From NCBI RefSeq assembly GCF_000093025.1, contig NC_014207.1, positions 1,178,001 to 1,242,000 on the forward strand: a stretch of DNA of 64,000 nt. The letters run 5' to 3'. How positions within the stretch are numbered: position 1 is the stretch's first letter; each line of letters begins with the position of its first letter. Under the pieces are notes generated by a model, which did no database searches, was not told the DNA's origin, and saw only the letters and a program-made list of their open reading frames with translations. Positions 1-7,751 of this stretch are shown in pieces. Both the position numbers and the translations under genes were made by a program. Source of the stretch: Methylotenera versatilis 301 (lineage in GTDB: Bacteria; Pseudomonadota; Gammaproteobacteria; Burkholderiales; Methylophilaceae).

Positions 1-1118
1 GCATTTTCTTTAATGCCTTGGTAAATTCCATCTAAATCATCGCTGACGGTTGTTAAGTAGCAAGAGGAGAGCTGAGAGTGCAGGGTGCCAGCATTAAATA
101 AAGTTGGCGTAGAACTCATAAAGTCAAAGCTAGAAAGTACGTTATAAAACTCAATTGCACGGCTTTCGCGGTCTATTTCGTTAATCGCCAAGCCCATCGC
201 TACGCGCATGAAGAAAATCTGCGGTAGCTCAATACGGCGCTCTTCAATATGCAAAAAGTAGCGGTCATACAAAGTTTGGATGCCTAAATAGCCAAATTGG
301 AAATCACGGTCCTTGTTTAGCGCTGCCGCTAGTTTAGTTAAATCAAATTGCGCTAAACGTGAATCTAATAGTTCGGCATTGATCCCCATTTTGATATAAC
401 GCGGAAAATACTCTGCGTAATGCTCATCCATTTGCGCATGGCTCACTCGCTCGCCTAGCACTTCTGCGCGTACCAAATCTAGCTGTAAACGCGCTGTTAC
501 ATAATTGTAGGCGGGCTCAGTTTCAATCAGGCTACGGGCAGACAAAATCAGTGCTTTATACACTTCTGTAAATGGAATGCCATCGTACAAATCGCGCACG
601 GCTTGCTCAACCACTATGCTTGGATTCACTACATCACCCAAGTTTAGGCAGGCTTCACCGACCATCTCATTCAGTTGTTTAATATCGAGTGGAATCAATT
701 TTCCATCAATATTCACATTAAGCGTGTGGCTAAGTTCTGTAGTCGGATGGCTCGCTTTTTCAGCAGCACGTTCAGCATTGCGTTTTTCACGGTAAAGCAC
801 ATAAGCACGTGCTACATCGTGGTTGCCGTTGCGCATCAGAGCCAACTCTACTTGGTCTTGAATATCTTCAATATGGATTGAGCCGCCAGCAGGTAGGCGA
901 CGCATCAGCGCATTATTGACTAATTGGCTTAATGTAGCGACTTGGTCGCGCACACGTTGCGAAGCGCCACTTTGGTTACCTTCAACCGCTAAAAATGCTT
1001 TGGTGATGGCGATAGAAATTTTATCGAGTGTAAATTGAACTGCAGCGCCATTGCGACGAATGACTTGCAATGTGGGTAAAGATAAGTCTGTGTTAACAGA
1101 AGGTCTGACATCATCCAT
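1..1118 (-). CDS. nrdA: Ribonucleoside-diphosphate reductase, class I alpha subunit (5' part; runs off the window)
   Basis: Reading the minus strand from the ATG at 1118 gives an open frame to the window edge, about 372 codons of a protein usually near 900-960 residues. The N-terminus (about residues 12-105) is an ATP-cone, the allosteric dATP/ATP activity site. The R1 barrel domain follows. The segment SSTPTLFNAGTLHSQLSSCY near the edge carries the first redox Cys of the active site. The enzyme reduces NDPs to dNDPs with the radical-carrying NrdB, which is not in the window. An AAGGGAAT ribosome site precedes the ATG. The leader contains a cobalamin riboswitch and terminator, and the promoter region has tandem NrdR boxes, so expression should respond to both B12 and dNTP status. 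The 3' end is missing only because the window ends. Confidence 0.93.
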   Translation of the reverse strand, partial: MDDVRPSVNTDLSLPTLQVIRRNGAAVQFTLDKISIAITKAFLAVEGNQSGASQRVRDQVATLSQLVNNALMRRLPAGGSIHIEDIQDQVELALMRNGNHDVARAYVLYREKRNAERAAEKASHPTTELSHTLNVNIDGKLIPLDIKQLNEMVGEACLNLGDVVNPSIVVEQAVRDLYDGIPFTEVYKALILSARSLIETEPAYNYVTARLQLDLVRAEVLGERVSHAQMDEHYAEYFPRYIKMGINAELLDSRLAQFDLTKLAAALNKDRDFQFGYLGIQTLYDRYFLHIEERRIELPQIFFMRVAMGLAINEIDRESRAIEFYNVLSSFDFMSSTPTLFNAGTLHSQLSSCYLTTVSDDLDGIYQGIKEN

Positions 1119-1187
1119 TTGGTTATTCCCTTTTTCAAAAAGGGCAGGTACGCTTTGCTCGCAACAATATAGTGCTAATTGCCTGAA

Positions 1188-1230
1188 CAAAAACAGCATG
1201 GCGGAATGACGCAAAACATCATTCCATCTG
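1188..1230 (-). terminator. Intrinsic terminator in the nrdA leader, likely riboswitch expression platform
   Basis: On the minus strand GGAATGA pairs with TCATTCC around a 9-nt loop. The stem extends imperfectly through GGCAGAT and GCCATGCTG and is followed by TTTTT at 1193-1189. It lies between the cobalamin aptamer and the nrdA start, where a transcriptional off-switch would be expected. The antiterminator pairing was not resolved. Confidence 0.55.
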
Positions 1231-1335
1231 CCGAGGACACCCCGCCTCAAACGTTATAAAAGTACTTTTGCGTTTGCTTTAGATTTTAAAATTGATGGTT
1301 TTAAACTCTAAAAGTAAGCACAAAAAATGTACACG

Positions 1336-1512
1336 GCAGGTCTCCTGGCTCTCAGGTCATCGCTATTTGTTGGCCTTCCCAAATTGACAATATCCAATTC
1401 AGTGGCAAGTGCTTTTTAAACAAGCGTAACAAATAACTCGCTGATTACAGTTGCGGGGGCAGCTATGGCATAGATGTTTGAAAAGATGGTTCAAACACCG
1501 CACCGTATTCCC
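1336..1512 (-). promoter_or_regulatory. Cobalamin (B12) riboswitch aptamer upstream of nrdA
   Basis: Read on the minus strand, the conserved elements come in canonical order: GGGAATACGGTGCG (1511-1498), GCTGCCCCCGCAACTGTAA (about 1463-1445), GCCACTG, GGGAAGGC (about 1380-1373), and the final GATGACCTGAGAGCCAGGAG with ACCTGC. This is a full AdoCbl-type element. Its 3' side faces nrdA, not metE, whose 3' end lies upstream. Riboswitch repression of a B12-independent class I reductase is known in bacteria that also carry a B12-dependent class II enzyme. Confidence 0.93.
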
Positions 1513-1556
1513 TTTTATCTTACATTTTGACTAAAACGTAAGAACCGTGTGACAAC

Positions 1557-1586
1557 ACTATAACGCAATATAATGGAATAATTCAA
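1557..1586 (-). promoter_or_regulatory. Probable sigma-70 promoter of nrdA
   Basis: On the minus strand TTGAAT (1586-1581) and TATAGT (1562-1557) are separated by 18 bp. Transcription would start near 1549, about 37 nt before the riboswitch aptamer. One NrdR box lies mainly in the spacer and the other just upstream of the -35. Confidence 0.5.
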
Positions 1587-1609
1587 CATAAAAACACTAT
1601 ATATTGATT
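1563..1609. promoter_or_regulatory. Tandem NrdR boxes
   Basis: ACACTATATATTGATT (1594-1609) closely matches the published NrdR consensus acaCwAtATaTwGtgt. A weaker copy, ACGCAATATAATGGAA (1563-1578), keeps the core CwAtATa-wG. Start-to-start distance is 31 bp, the three-helical-turn spacing typical of NrdR box pairs. They overlap the predicted nrdA promoter, and an nrdR gene is present at 30417. Confidence 0.7.
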
Positions 1610-1668
1610 ATATTTTTTAATTTTGTTTTATGCGATTGTTTTATATGGAATTTTTATTTCATCCATTA

Positions 1669-1696
1669 CGTCATTCCCGCGAAGGCAGGAATGACG
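1669..1696 (-). terminator. Palindrome after metE (repeat-like hairpin)
   Basis: CGTCATTCC (1669-1677) and GGAATGACG (1688-1696) form a 9-bp stem with a 10-nt loop. It sits 45 bp past the metE stop and can act as its terminator, although the T-tract is poor. The sequence resembles the common dispersed GTCATTCCCGCGAAGGC palindrome; a relative lies at 54041. Confidence 0.5.
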
Positions 1697-1741
1697 GACT
1701 AGGTTAATAAAATATAGGGAAATAAATGAGTATGAATAAAG

Positions 1742-4030
1742 TTATGCCAACTGCTCGCGCAAGCTTTTAGCCACTGTCACCATGTTTTCTAATGCAGTTT
1801 TAGTTTCTGGCCAGCCACGCGTTTTTAAGCCGCAATCTGGATTAATCCATAAACGTTCTATAGGCACTACATCGAAGGCTCGTTTCATGAGTTTTTCCAT
1901 CGCCTCAACACTAGGTACACGCGGTGAGTGAATATCATAAACACCCGGACCAATGTCATTAGGGTATGAAAATTCGCCAAATGCGTCTAATAGCTCCATG
2001 GCTGAGCGCGAAGTTTCAATAGTAATCACATCGGCATCCATCGCCGCGATTGCAGGCAAAATGTCATTGAATTCTGCATAACACATGTGGGTATGAATTT
2101 GCGTATCGTCACGTGCAATGCTGGCTGACAACTTAAATGCTTTTACCGCCCATGCTAGATATTGCGCCCAAGCAGCTTTCTGCAATGGCAAGCCTTCACG
2201 TAGAGCAGGTTCATCAATTTGAATAATCGCAATGCCTGCTTTTTGCAAATCCTCAACTTCATCACGTATTGCCAATGCTAGTTGCATCGCAGTGGTTTCT
2301 CTTGGTTGGTCATCACGAACAAAAGACCATTGCAATATGGTGATTGGTCCCGTTAGCATGCCTTTTACTGGGCGACTTGAAAGTGATTGTGCGAAGCTTG
2401 CTGTGCCTACAGTCATGGCTTTTGGTCTATGCACATCACCATAAATGACGGGTGGTTTTACACAGCGTGAACCATAGCTTTGTACCCAGCCATTTTGTGT
2501 GAACGCGTAGCCAGCTAGTTGCTCGCCAAAAAACTCCACCATGTCGTTTCTTTCTGCTTCACCGTGTACCAGTACATCTAAGCCAATTTCTTCTTGCTGG
2601 GCAATGGCATAGGCAATATGCGCTTCCATTTCAGCGTCATATTTAGCTTGGCTAATATCACCTTTTTTATATGCGGCACGTGCAGCACGAATATCAGGGG
2701 TTTGTGGAAATGAGCCTATCGTCGTGGTTGGTAAAAGTGGTAAATTCAAGCGCGCTTTTTGGGCTTTAGCACGCAGCTCAAAAGTACTTTCACGATTTTC
2801 ATTTAATGTATTCAGTGCTGCAATACGTGCTTTTACATTGGCGTCATGTACTCGGTTTGATTGATTGCGAGAAGCAATTGCCGCACGTGAAATGGCCAAC
2901 TCTTGCGCAACTGAATCCACACCATTATTCAATGCTTTGGCAATAATACTAAGTTCAATGATCTTTTCATCGGCAAAGGCTAACCACGATTTAATCTCAG
3001 CGTCTAACTTCACTTCATGCGCGAGCGTCACTGGCGTATGCAGCAGTGAGCAACTCGGTGCAATCCATAAGCGATCGCCTAATCTTTTTACCCATGGGTC
3101 TAGTAATGCTAATGTTTTATCTAAATCATTGCGCCAAATATTACGTCCGTCAATCACGCCAGCGGAGATCACCCAATGACTTGGAATCGCGTTTACCCAA
3201 GGACCTAACTGCTCTGGGGCACGCACCAAGTCAATATGGATGCCATCCACAGGCAAATTCGTAATAAATGCCTGATAGCGTGACACATTGGCAAAGTAAG
3301 TGGTAAGCAATAATTTTGGGCGTGATGTTCTAAACCAAGAGTAGGCGTGGTCAAAGGCTTTCAGCCACGCATCGTCTAAATCTAGAGCGAAAATAGGCTC
3401 GTCAACTTGCAGCCATTCTATTTTACGCAACTGCAGCTCTTGCAATAAATACACATATTGTTGCGCTAAGCCATCTAATAAATCTAACTTATTAATACCA
3501 CGGGCTTTACTTAAGTATAAAAAGCTCACTGGGCCGAGTAATACAGGCTTCACATTTTTGCTGATTTTTTGCGCCTCATCTAACTGGCTTAAAAAGTCAT
3601 GCACGTTAATTGAAAACTGCGTATCACTGGCCAGCTCTGGCACAATGTAGTGGTAATTAGTATCAAACCACTTAGTCATTTCCATGGCGGGTTGCTCTAA
3701 ATTGCCACGCGCGAGTGCAAAATATGCATTCTCTGGGGCAGGGTTCGCTTCACCAAAAGGTTTTTTATTAAAACGCTTTGGTTGCGCACCAAACAAAACG
3801 GAATGATCCAACACATGGTCATATAATGAAAAATCGTTACTGGTGATAAAAGCCAACCCAGCTTCTTGCTGTTTTTGCCAATGTTCAGCGCGTAAATTTT
3901 TGGCAGTATTTTGTAAGTCGTCAGACGACACTTCTTTACGCCAAAAAGATTCCAGTGCAAATTTAAGTTCACGCTTCGCGCCTACGCGTGGGTAGCCCAA
4001 GATATGCGCTTTAATATTATTTTTAGTCAT
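1742..4030 (-). CDS. metE: Cobalamin-independent methionine synthase
   Basis: This 762-residue protein (E. coli MetE is 753) transfers the methyl group of 5-methyltetrahydropteroyl-polyglutamate to homocysteine in the cytoplasm. The N-terminal half starts with ILGYPRVGAKRELKFALE, the typical MetE opening. The zinc and homocysteine ligands are visible in the C-terminal barrel: His648 and Cys650 in THMCYAEF, Glu672 in TIETSR and Cys733 in NPDCGLKTRGW, a constant offset of seven from the E. coli residues. It is divergent from metR with a 109-bp intergenic region holding a perfect MetR box, so MetR with homocysteine is the likely regulator. The B12 riboswitch downstream faces away from metE. Confidence 0.97.
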   Translation of the reverse strand: MTKNNIKAHILGYPRVGAKRELKFALESFWRKEVSSDDLQNTAKNLRAEHWQKQQEAGLAFITSNDFSLYDHVLDHSVLFGAQPKRFNKKPFGEANPAPENAYFALARGNLEQPAMEMTKWFDTNYHYIVPELASDTQFSINVHDFLSQLDEAQKISKNVKPVLLGPVSFLYLSKARGINKLDLLDGLAQQYVYLLQELQLRKIEWLQVDEPIFALDLDDAWLKAFDHAYSWFRTSRPKLLLTTYFANVSRYQAFITNLPVDGIHIDLVRAPEQLGPWVNAIPSHWVISAGVIDGRNIWRNDLDKTLALLDPWVKRLGDRLWIAPSCSLLHTPVTLAHEVKLDAEIKSWLAFADEKIIELSIIAKALNNGVDSVAQELAISRAAIASRNQSNRVHDANVKARIAALNTLNENRESTFELRAKAQKARLNLPLLPTTTIGSFPQTPDIRAARAAYKKGDISQAKYDAEMEAHIAYAIAQQEEIGLDVLVHGEAERNDMVEFFGEQLAGYAFTQNGWVQSYGSRCVKPPVIYGDVHRPKAMTVGTASFAQSLSSRPVKGMLTGPITILQWSFVRDDQPRETTAMQLALAIRDEVEDLQKAGIAIIQIDEPALREGLPLQKAAWAQYLAWAVKAFKLSASIARDDTQIHTHMCYAEFNDILPAIAAMDADVITIETSRSAMELLDAFGEFSYPNDIGPGVYDIHSPRVPSVEAMEKLMKRAFDVVPIERLWINPDCGLKTRGWPETKTALENMVTVAKSLREQLA

Positions 4031-4111
4031 GTGCTAAGCCTTATTCAATGTAAGACATGCATTTTCTAACTTGCAAATATTTTAATAAAGCGAAAGTTTT
4101 TGTGATAAATT

Positions 4112-4124
4112 TGAATTAAATTCA
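4112..4124. promoter_or_regulatory. MetR binding site
   Basis: TGAATTAAATTCA is a perfect match to the known MetR consensus TGAA-N5-TTCA. It lies in the metE-metR divergent region, 16 bp before the metR start, a position suited to both metE activation and metR autorepression. Confidence 0.75.
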
Positions 4125-4139
4125 TACCTAAAATTTATT

Positions 4140-5051
4140 ATGATAGAAATTCGCCATCTAAAATCACTCAAAGCCATCGCCGAAACTGGCAAATTAGGGC
4201 TAGCAGCTGAGCGTGTATTTTTAACGCAATCTGCGCTTTCGCATCAAATACGTGGGCTAGAAACGCATTATGAAATCACCTTGTTTCAGCGCACCCCACA
4301 AGGCTTGCGTTTCACGCCGGCAGGTCAGCGATTACTAGACTTAGCCAATGAGCTACTGCCACTTATTGAAAAGTCGGAGCGCGATTTAATTCGATTAAAA
4401 AGTGATCAGTCAGGCGAGTTGCGCATCGTATTGGAGTGTCACACCTGTTTTGATTGGCTCACGCCAGTGATGGATGCGTTTAGACATGCGTGGCCAGAAG
4501 TTGAGTTGGATTTAGTGGCAGGGTTTCATAGCGACCCGTGGCAGTTACTACGTGAAGATAAAGCCGACATAGTCATTGGCGGCTTGCCCGAGAAAATGCG
4601 TGATTTGCACCATGCGCCGCTATTCAAGTTTGAAATTATGGCGGTATTGCCGCTTGATAGTAGCAAGGCTAATAAATCACGATTGCTTGCAGAAGACTTT
4701 AGCAATGAAACCTTGATTACTTACCCCGTACCTGAAGAGCGCATTGATATTATTCGAAATGTGCTAAAGCCAGCCAATATTGTATTTAACAGACGCACGG
4801 CAGAGCTCACCGTGGCAATTATGCAGCTTGTAGCAAGCCGCAGAGGTCTAGCGGCATTGCCGAGTTGGGGCATCAAAAGCTATATTGACCACGAGTATGT
4901 TCTGGCTAAGTCGATTGGTAAAAATGGTTTGTGGTCTGAGTTGCATGCGACTTGTACCGCAGACACCATGTCACGCCCTTACACTTTAGACCTAGTGAAT
5001 ATTATTAAGCAGACTTGCGCAGAGAATCTGAGCGGTATCAAGCTGCTATGA
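4140..5051 (+). CDS. metR: LysR-type regulator of methionine synthesis
   Basis: This 303-residue protein has a winged helix-turn-helix at about residues 1-62 (MIEIRHLKSLKAIAETGKL, then TQSALSHQIRGLE) and a periplasmic-binding-like effector domain behind it. The opening and the SALSHQ recognition helix resemble enterobacterial MetR, which binds homocysteine and activates metE and other met genes. It is divergent to metE with a MetR palindrome in between, the classic arrangement. The ATG has no strong Shine-Dalgarno sequence; an upstream in-frame start is excluded by the binding site. Confidence 0.92.
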   Translation: MIEIRHLKSLKAIAETGKLGLAAERVFLTQSALSHQIRGLETHYEITLFQRTPQGLRFTPAGQRLLDLANELLPLIEKSERDLIRLKSDQSGELRIVLECHTCFDWLTPVMDAFRHAWPEVELDLVAGFHSDPWQLLREDKADIVIGGLPEKMRDLHHAPLFKFEIMAVLPLDSSKANKSRLLAEDFSNETLITYPVPEERIDIIRNVLKPANIVFNRRTAELTVAIMQLVASRRGLAALPSWGIKSYIDHEYVLAKSIGKNGLWSELHATCTADTMSRPYTLDLVNIIKQTCAENLSGIKLL

Positions 5052-5086
5052 TTCAGTAGCTTTTGTTCTTCAACTATTAAGAAATA

Positions 5087-5416
5087 TTAGCCATTGATAA
5101 ACGATGCCGTGGGGTGTGAAATCGCACCATCACCGTAAGTGCGCAACACTTGAGAGATAATGACCTGATAACCATTCAGCCAATTAGATTGCGCTGCTTT
5201 GGCTTCAAGATGTTTTGGATGTTTCATTAACTCGTGAAGACCATCCGTGGTTTGCCAGTAATACACATTGGACACACGACCAGTTTCAGGATGCTCCCAT
5301 GCTTCCTCGCCCAAGTAACCTGAAGTTAGCTTGGCAATTTCCGCAATGGCTTGGTCAAGTCGATAAAACGCTTCATCGAATTGTTTCTTATCAAAAATAA
5401 AGGTTGCTGAATACAT
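5087..5416 (-). CDS. Antibiotic-biosynthesis-monooxygenase-like (ABM) domain protein
   Basis: This 109-residue protein has no signal peptide. Length and pattern (MYSATFIFD opening strand, central VYYWQTTDGLHELMKHPKHL, then NWLNGYQVIISQV) fit a single dimeric alpha/beta-barrel domain of the ABM/YgiN-like superfamily. These are cofactor-free monooxygenases, heme-degrading enzymes or simply small-molecule-binding dimers. The exact substrate cannot be told from the sequence. It is followed 8 bp upstream on the same strand by a GNAT acetyltransferase, so the two are probably co-transcribed. Confidence 0.6.
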   Translation of the reverse strand: MYSATFIFDKKQFDEAFYRLDQAIAEIAKLTSGYLGEEAWEHPETGRVSNVYYWQTTDGLHELMKHPKHLEAKAAQSNWLNGYQVIISQVLRTYGDGAISHPTASFING

Positions 5417-5424
5417 TTATTATC

Positions 5425-5916
5425 CTAATTAGCTGGTGTAATTGTTTTGTTGTAGGTGTAAAAAACATCATCGCGCACCCAGCCTAAAGACTCATAGAGC
5501 GATTGCGCTGTCAGGTTGGTTTTTGCGGTGGTTAAATCTAGTCGTGCATATCCATTGTCGGCGGCATACTCATGCGCGGCTAGCATCAACGCTTTGCCGG
5601 CGCCAGATTTTCTGATACTAGCATTTACAAATAAATCATAAAGTACGCAGATAGGCGCTGCGAGAACTGAGCAAAATGTCGGGTAAAGCTGACAAAAGCC
5701 AATCATCTTTTGTGCTTGGTTTGTATGAACACTTTTTTCATCAATAGCGCTTTCAGCAACAAAAATAATGGAATCTTTTTTGTTCAGTCTATCTTGCAGA
5801 AAGCGCCTTGCCAGACCGATGTCTGATGTCTCTTCATAAAATTGTCGGTATGCGTTAAATAGCTCCGCAAGCGGCTCAAGGTCTTCTAATTGGGCGATTC
5901 GAATTTTTATAGTCAT
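5425..5916 (-). CDS. GNAT-family N-acetyltransferase
   Basis: The chosen ATG at 5916 gives about 163 residues starting MTIKIRIAQLEDLEPLAEL, the usual first strand and helix of GNAT proteins. A TTG ten codons further upstream is less likely. The acetyl-CoA loop is seen as VNASIRKSGAGKALMLAAHE (R-x-x-G-x-G/A type), followed by DLTTAKTNLTAQSLYESLGW, the typical motif B end. It would acetylate an amino group of a small molecule or protein; the substrate is unknown. It lies in a probable two-gene unit with the ABM-domain gene. Confidence 0.8.
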   Translation of the reverse strand: MTIKIRIAQLEDLEPLAELFNAYRQFYEETSDIGLARRFLQDRLNKKDSIIFVAESAIDEKSVHTNQAQKMIGFCQLYPTFCSVLAAPICVLYDLFVNASIRKSGAGKALMLAAHEYAADNGYARLDLTTAKTNLTAQSLYESLGWVRDDVFYTYNKTITPAN

Positions 5917-6257
5917 ATTATTTTCAATTGAAATGAATGCGTACAAGAATCAATCATTGTAAGAAATCAAGTAAGAGTAATCTATAAGAATATTAGATAA
6001 GCATGAAGTTGAATGGCTGATGTAAATTTGTCCAGAAGCGAACTTACTTCGATTTAGCCTATCAATCCTAGTTAATATGGATTTACCCAGATTTACACGG
6101 ATTTACTATTTAGCCTATTCTATTTTTTCTGCATATGGTCATAATGGATTCAAGATTTTTAATGTCCTAAGCACCACAAGCCATTTGAGTAAAAATATCA
6201 AATTTAACCAAATATCAAATTAAAAAAATAAAGTAAACCCATGAATATTTTAAGCCT
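5917..6257. other. AT-rich intergenic region without a recognised gene
   Basis: About 340 bp between the GNAT gene and the efflux operon. It contains a short run of loosely repeated GATTTAC units (about 6050-6106) that is too irregular and short for a functional array. No clear promoter, RNA gene or mobile element was recognised. A six-codon ORF (6241-6261) ends across the start of the next gene and may be fortuitous. Confidence 0.5.
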
Positions 6258-7751
6258 ATGAACGTCTTATCAGTCAATCACAAAAAATCTTACCCAAGAA
6301 ACCATCAAGGAAGTCACCAAAGTAATTATAGGTTGAGCTTGATATGCCTGACTAGTCTATTGCTGACACTCAACGGTTGTGCTCTGCTTAACCCGAGCCA
6401 CCCTGAATTAGCTAAGGTAGAAGTCCCTGCTAAGTGGTCGGCTGATGAGGCGGTTGCAGCCTCTAGTTCAACCTCACTGAATAACTGGTGGCAGCGATTT
6501 AATGATCCGCTTTTGGTGAACCTTGTGCAGCAGTCTTTGCAGAGCAATACGAGTGTCAATAGTGCAAAGTCAGCACTGCAAGAAGCACGTGCTTTGCGCG
6601 ATGTAGCCGCTGCTGCTTTGTTGCCAACGCTGGATGCCTCTGCATCAGCTGGACGAAGTAAATCTGGTAACAATAGTGCAGTGAATAACTTCTCTGCTGG
6701 CTTGGATGCAAGTTGGGAGCTTGATATTTTTGGCGCTAATCGTAGCGGACTTAACGCGAGTGAAGCAACTGCTCAGGCGAGTGAAGCTAGTTTAGGTGAT
6801 GTGCAGGTATCTATTGCCGCTGAAGTCGCGCTTGATTATATTTCGCTGCGCAATGCCCAGGCGCGCCTGGCGATTGCAAATAGCAACTTAACCAGCCAGC
6901 TGGAAACGTTACAAATAACCGAATGGCGAACTCAAGCTGGCTTAGTTTCCTCATTAGATGCAGAGCAGGCGAGGGTTTCGGCTGAACAAACGCGCGCCAT
7001 TATTCCTCCGCTACAGACTTCTATTGCGCAGATGAGTCATGCGCTAGCTGTGCTTACTGGTCAGCCGCCCGCAGCTTTATTGCAGCAACTGTCAACAGCT
7101 AACCCTGTGCCACAGGCAGCGAATGATTTGGCTTTGAATTTTCCTGCTGAAACCTTGCGTCAACGTGCCGATGTAAGGGCTGCTGAATATCGAGTGACAG
7201 CTGACTTGGCAAAGCTGGCACAAGCTGATGCAGCGCGCTTGCCGAACTTCTCTTTGAGTGGCTCACTTGGTTTAAGCGCGCTGACTTTGGGGTCCTTAAC
7301 TAGCGGTTCTTCCGTGGTCAGTTCATTGCTGGCTAATGTCGCCATGCCGTTGTTTGACGGAGGTTCTAGGCGCGCAAAAGTGCGTGCTCAAGAGGCCGTT
7401 TTAGCGCAAACGCGATTAGCTTATAAGGCCACAGTACTAACGGCATTGCAGGAAGTTGAAGATGCTTTGGTCGCCTTGCGTGGTGATATTCAGCGTGTGT
7501 CTCGACTGAAACTCGCTTCTGAAGCCGCAAGTAATGCGGCACTGATGGCACGCCAGCGTTACGATAGTGGCTTATCAGACTTCCAAGCAGTGCTTGAAAC
7601 GCAACGTTCTTTATTAAGTACGCAAGACAGTTTAGCCAGTGCAAACGCCGATGTCAGTTCAGACCATGTGCGCCTTTATAAAGCTTTAGGCGGTGGCTGG
7701 CAAGCAAGCGAAGCTGAAATAACAACATCACTTACTGAAAAAACGAAATGA
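6258..7751 (+). CDS. Outer-membrane efflux lipoprotein, NodT/TolC family
   Basis: This 497-residue protein is the outer-membrane channel of a tripartite exporter. A long positively charged N-region leads to a hydrophobic stretch ending in the lipobox LNGC, so the mature protein would be lipid-anchored. The two outer-membrane-efflux repeats follow, with the usual alanine-rich helices (LQEARALRDVAAAALLP; EVEDALVALRGDIQR) and the YDSGLSDFQAVLETQRSLL motif near the end. It overlaps the next gene by ATGA and starts an operon with a MacA-like adaptor and a split MacB-like transporter. The ATG lacks a clear ribosome site; an internal TTG just before the hydrophobic core is an alternative start. Confidence 0.9.
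   Translation: MNVLSVNHKKSYPRNHQGSHQSNYRLSLICLTSLLLTLNGCALLNPSHPELAKVEVPAKWSADEAVAASSSTSLNNWWQRFNDPLLVNLVQQSLQSNTSVNSAKSALQEARALRDVAAAALLPTLDASASAGRSKSGNNSAVNNFSAGLDASWELDIFGANRSGLNASEATAQASEASLGDVQVSIAAEVALDYISLRNAQARLAIANSNLTSQLETLQITEWRTQAGLVSSLDAEQARVSAEQTRAIIPPLQTSIAQMSHALAVLTGQPPAALLQQLSTANPVPQAANDLALNFPAETLRQRADVRAAEYRVTADLAKLAQADAARLPNFSLSGSLGLSALTLGSLTSGSSVVSSLLANVAMPLFDGGSRRAKVRAQEAVLAQTRLAYKATVLTALQEVEDALVALRGDIQRVSRLKLASEAASNAALMARQRYDSGLSDFQAVLETQRSLLSTQDSLASANADVSSDHVRLYKALGGGWQASEAEITTSLTEKTK

Noticed and set aside
1336-1512. B12 riboswitch as regulator of metE
   Set aside because: The aptamer is on the same strand but downstream of the metE stop and reads toward nrdA. metE instead has a MetR box on its own side.
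6050-6110. GATTTAC direct repeats as a possible array
   Set aside because: Only about three irregular short units without constant spacing; no CRISPR-like or iteron-like structure.
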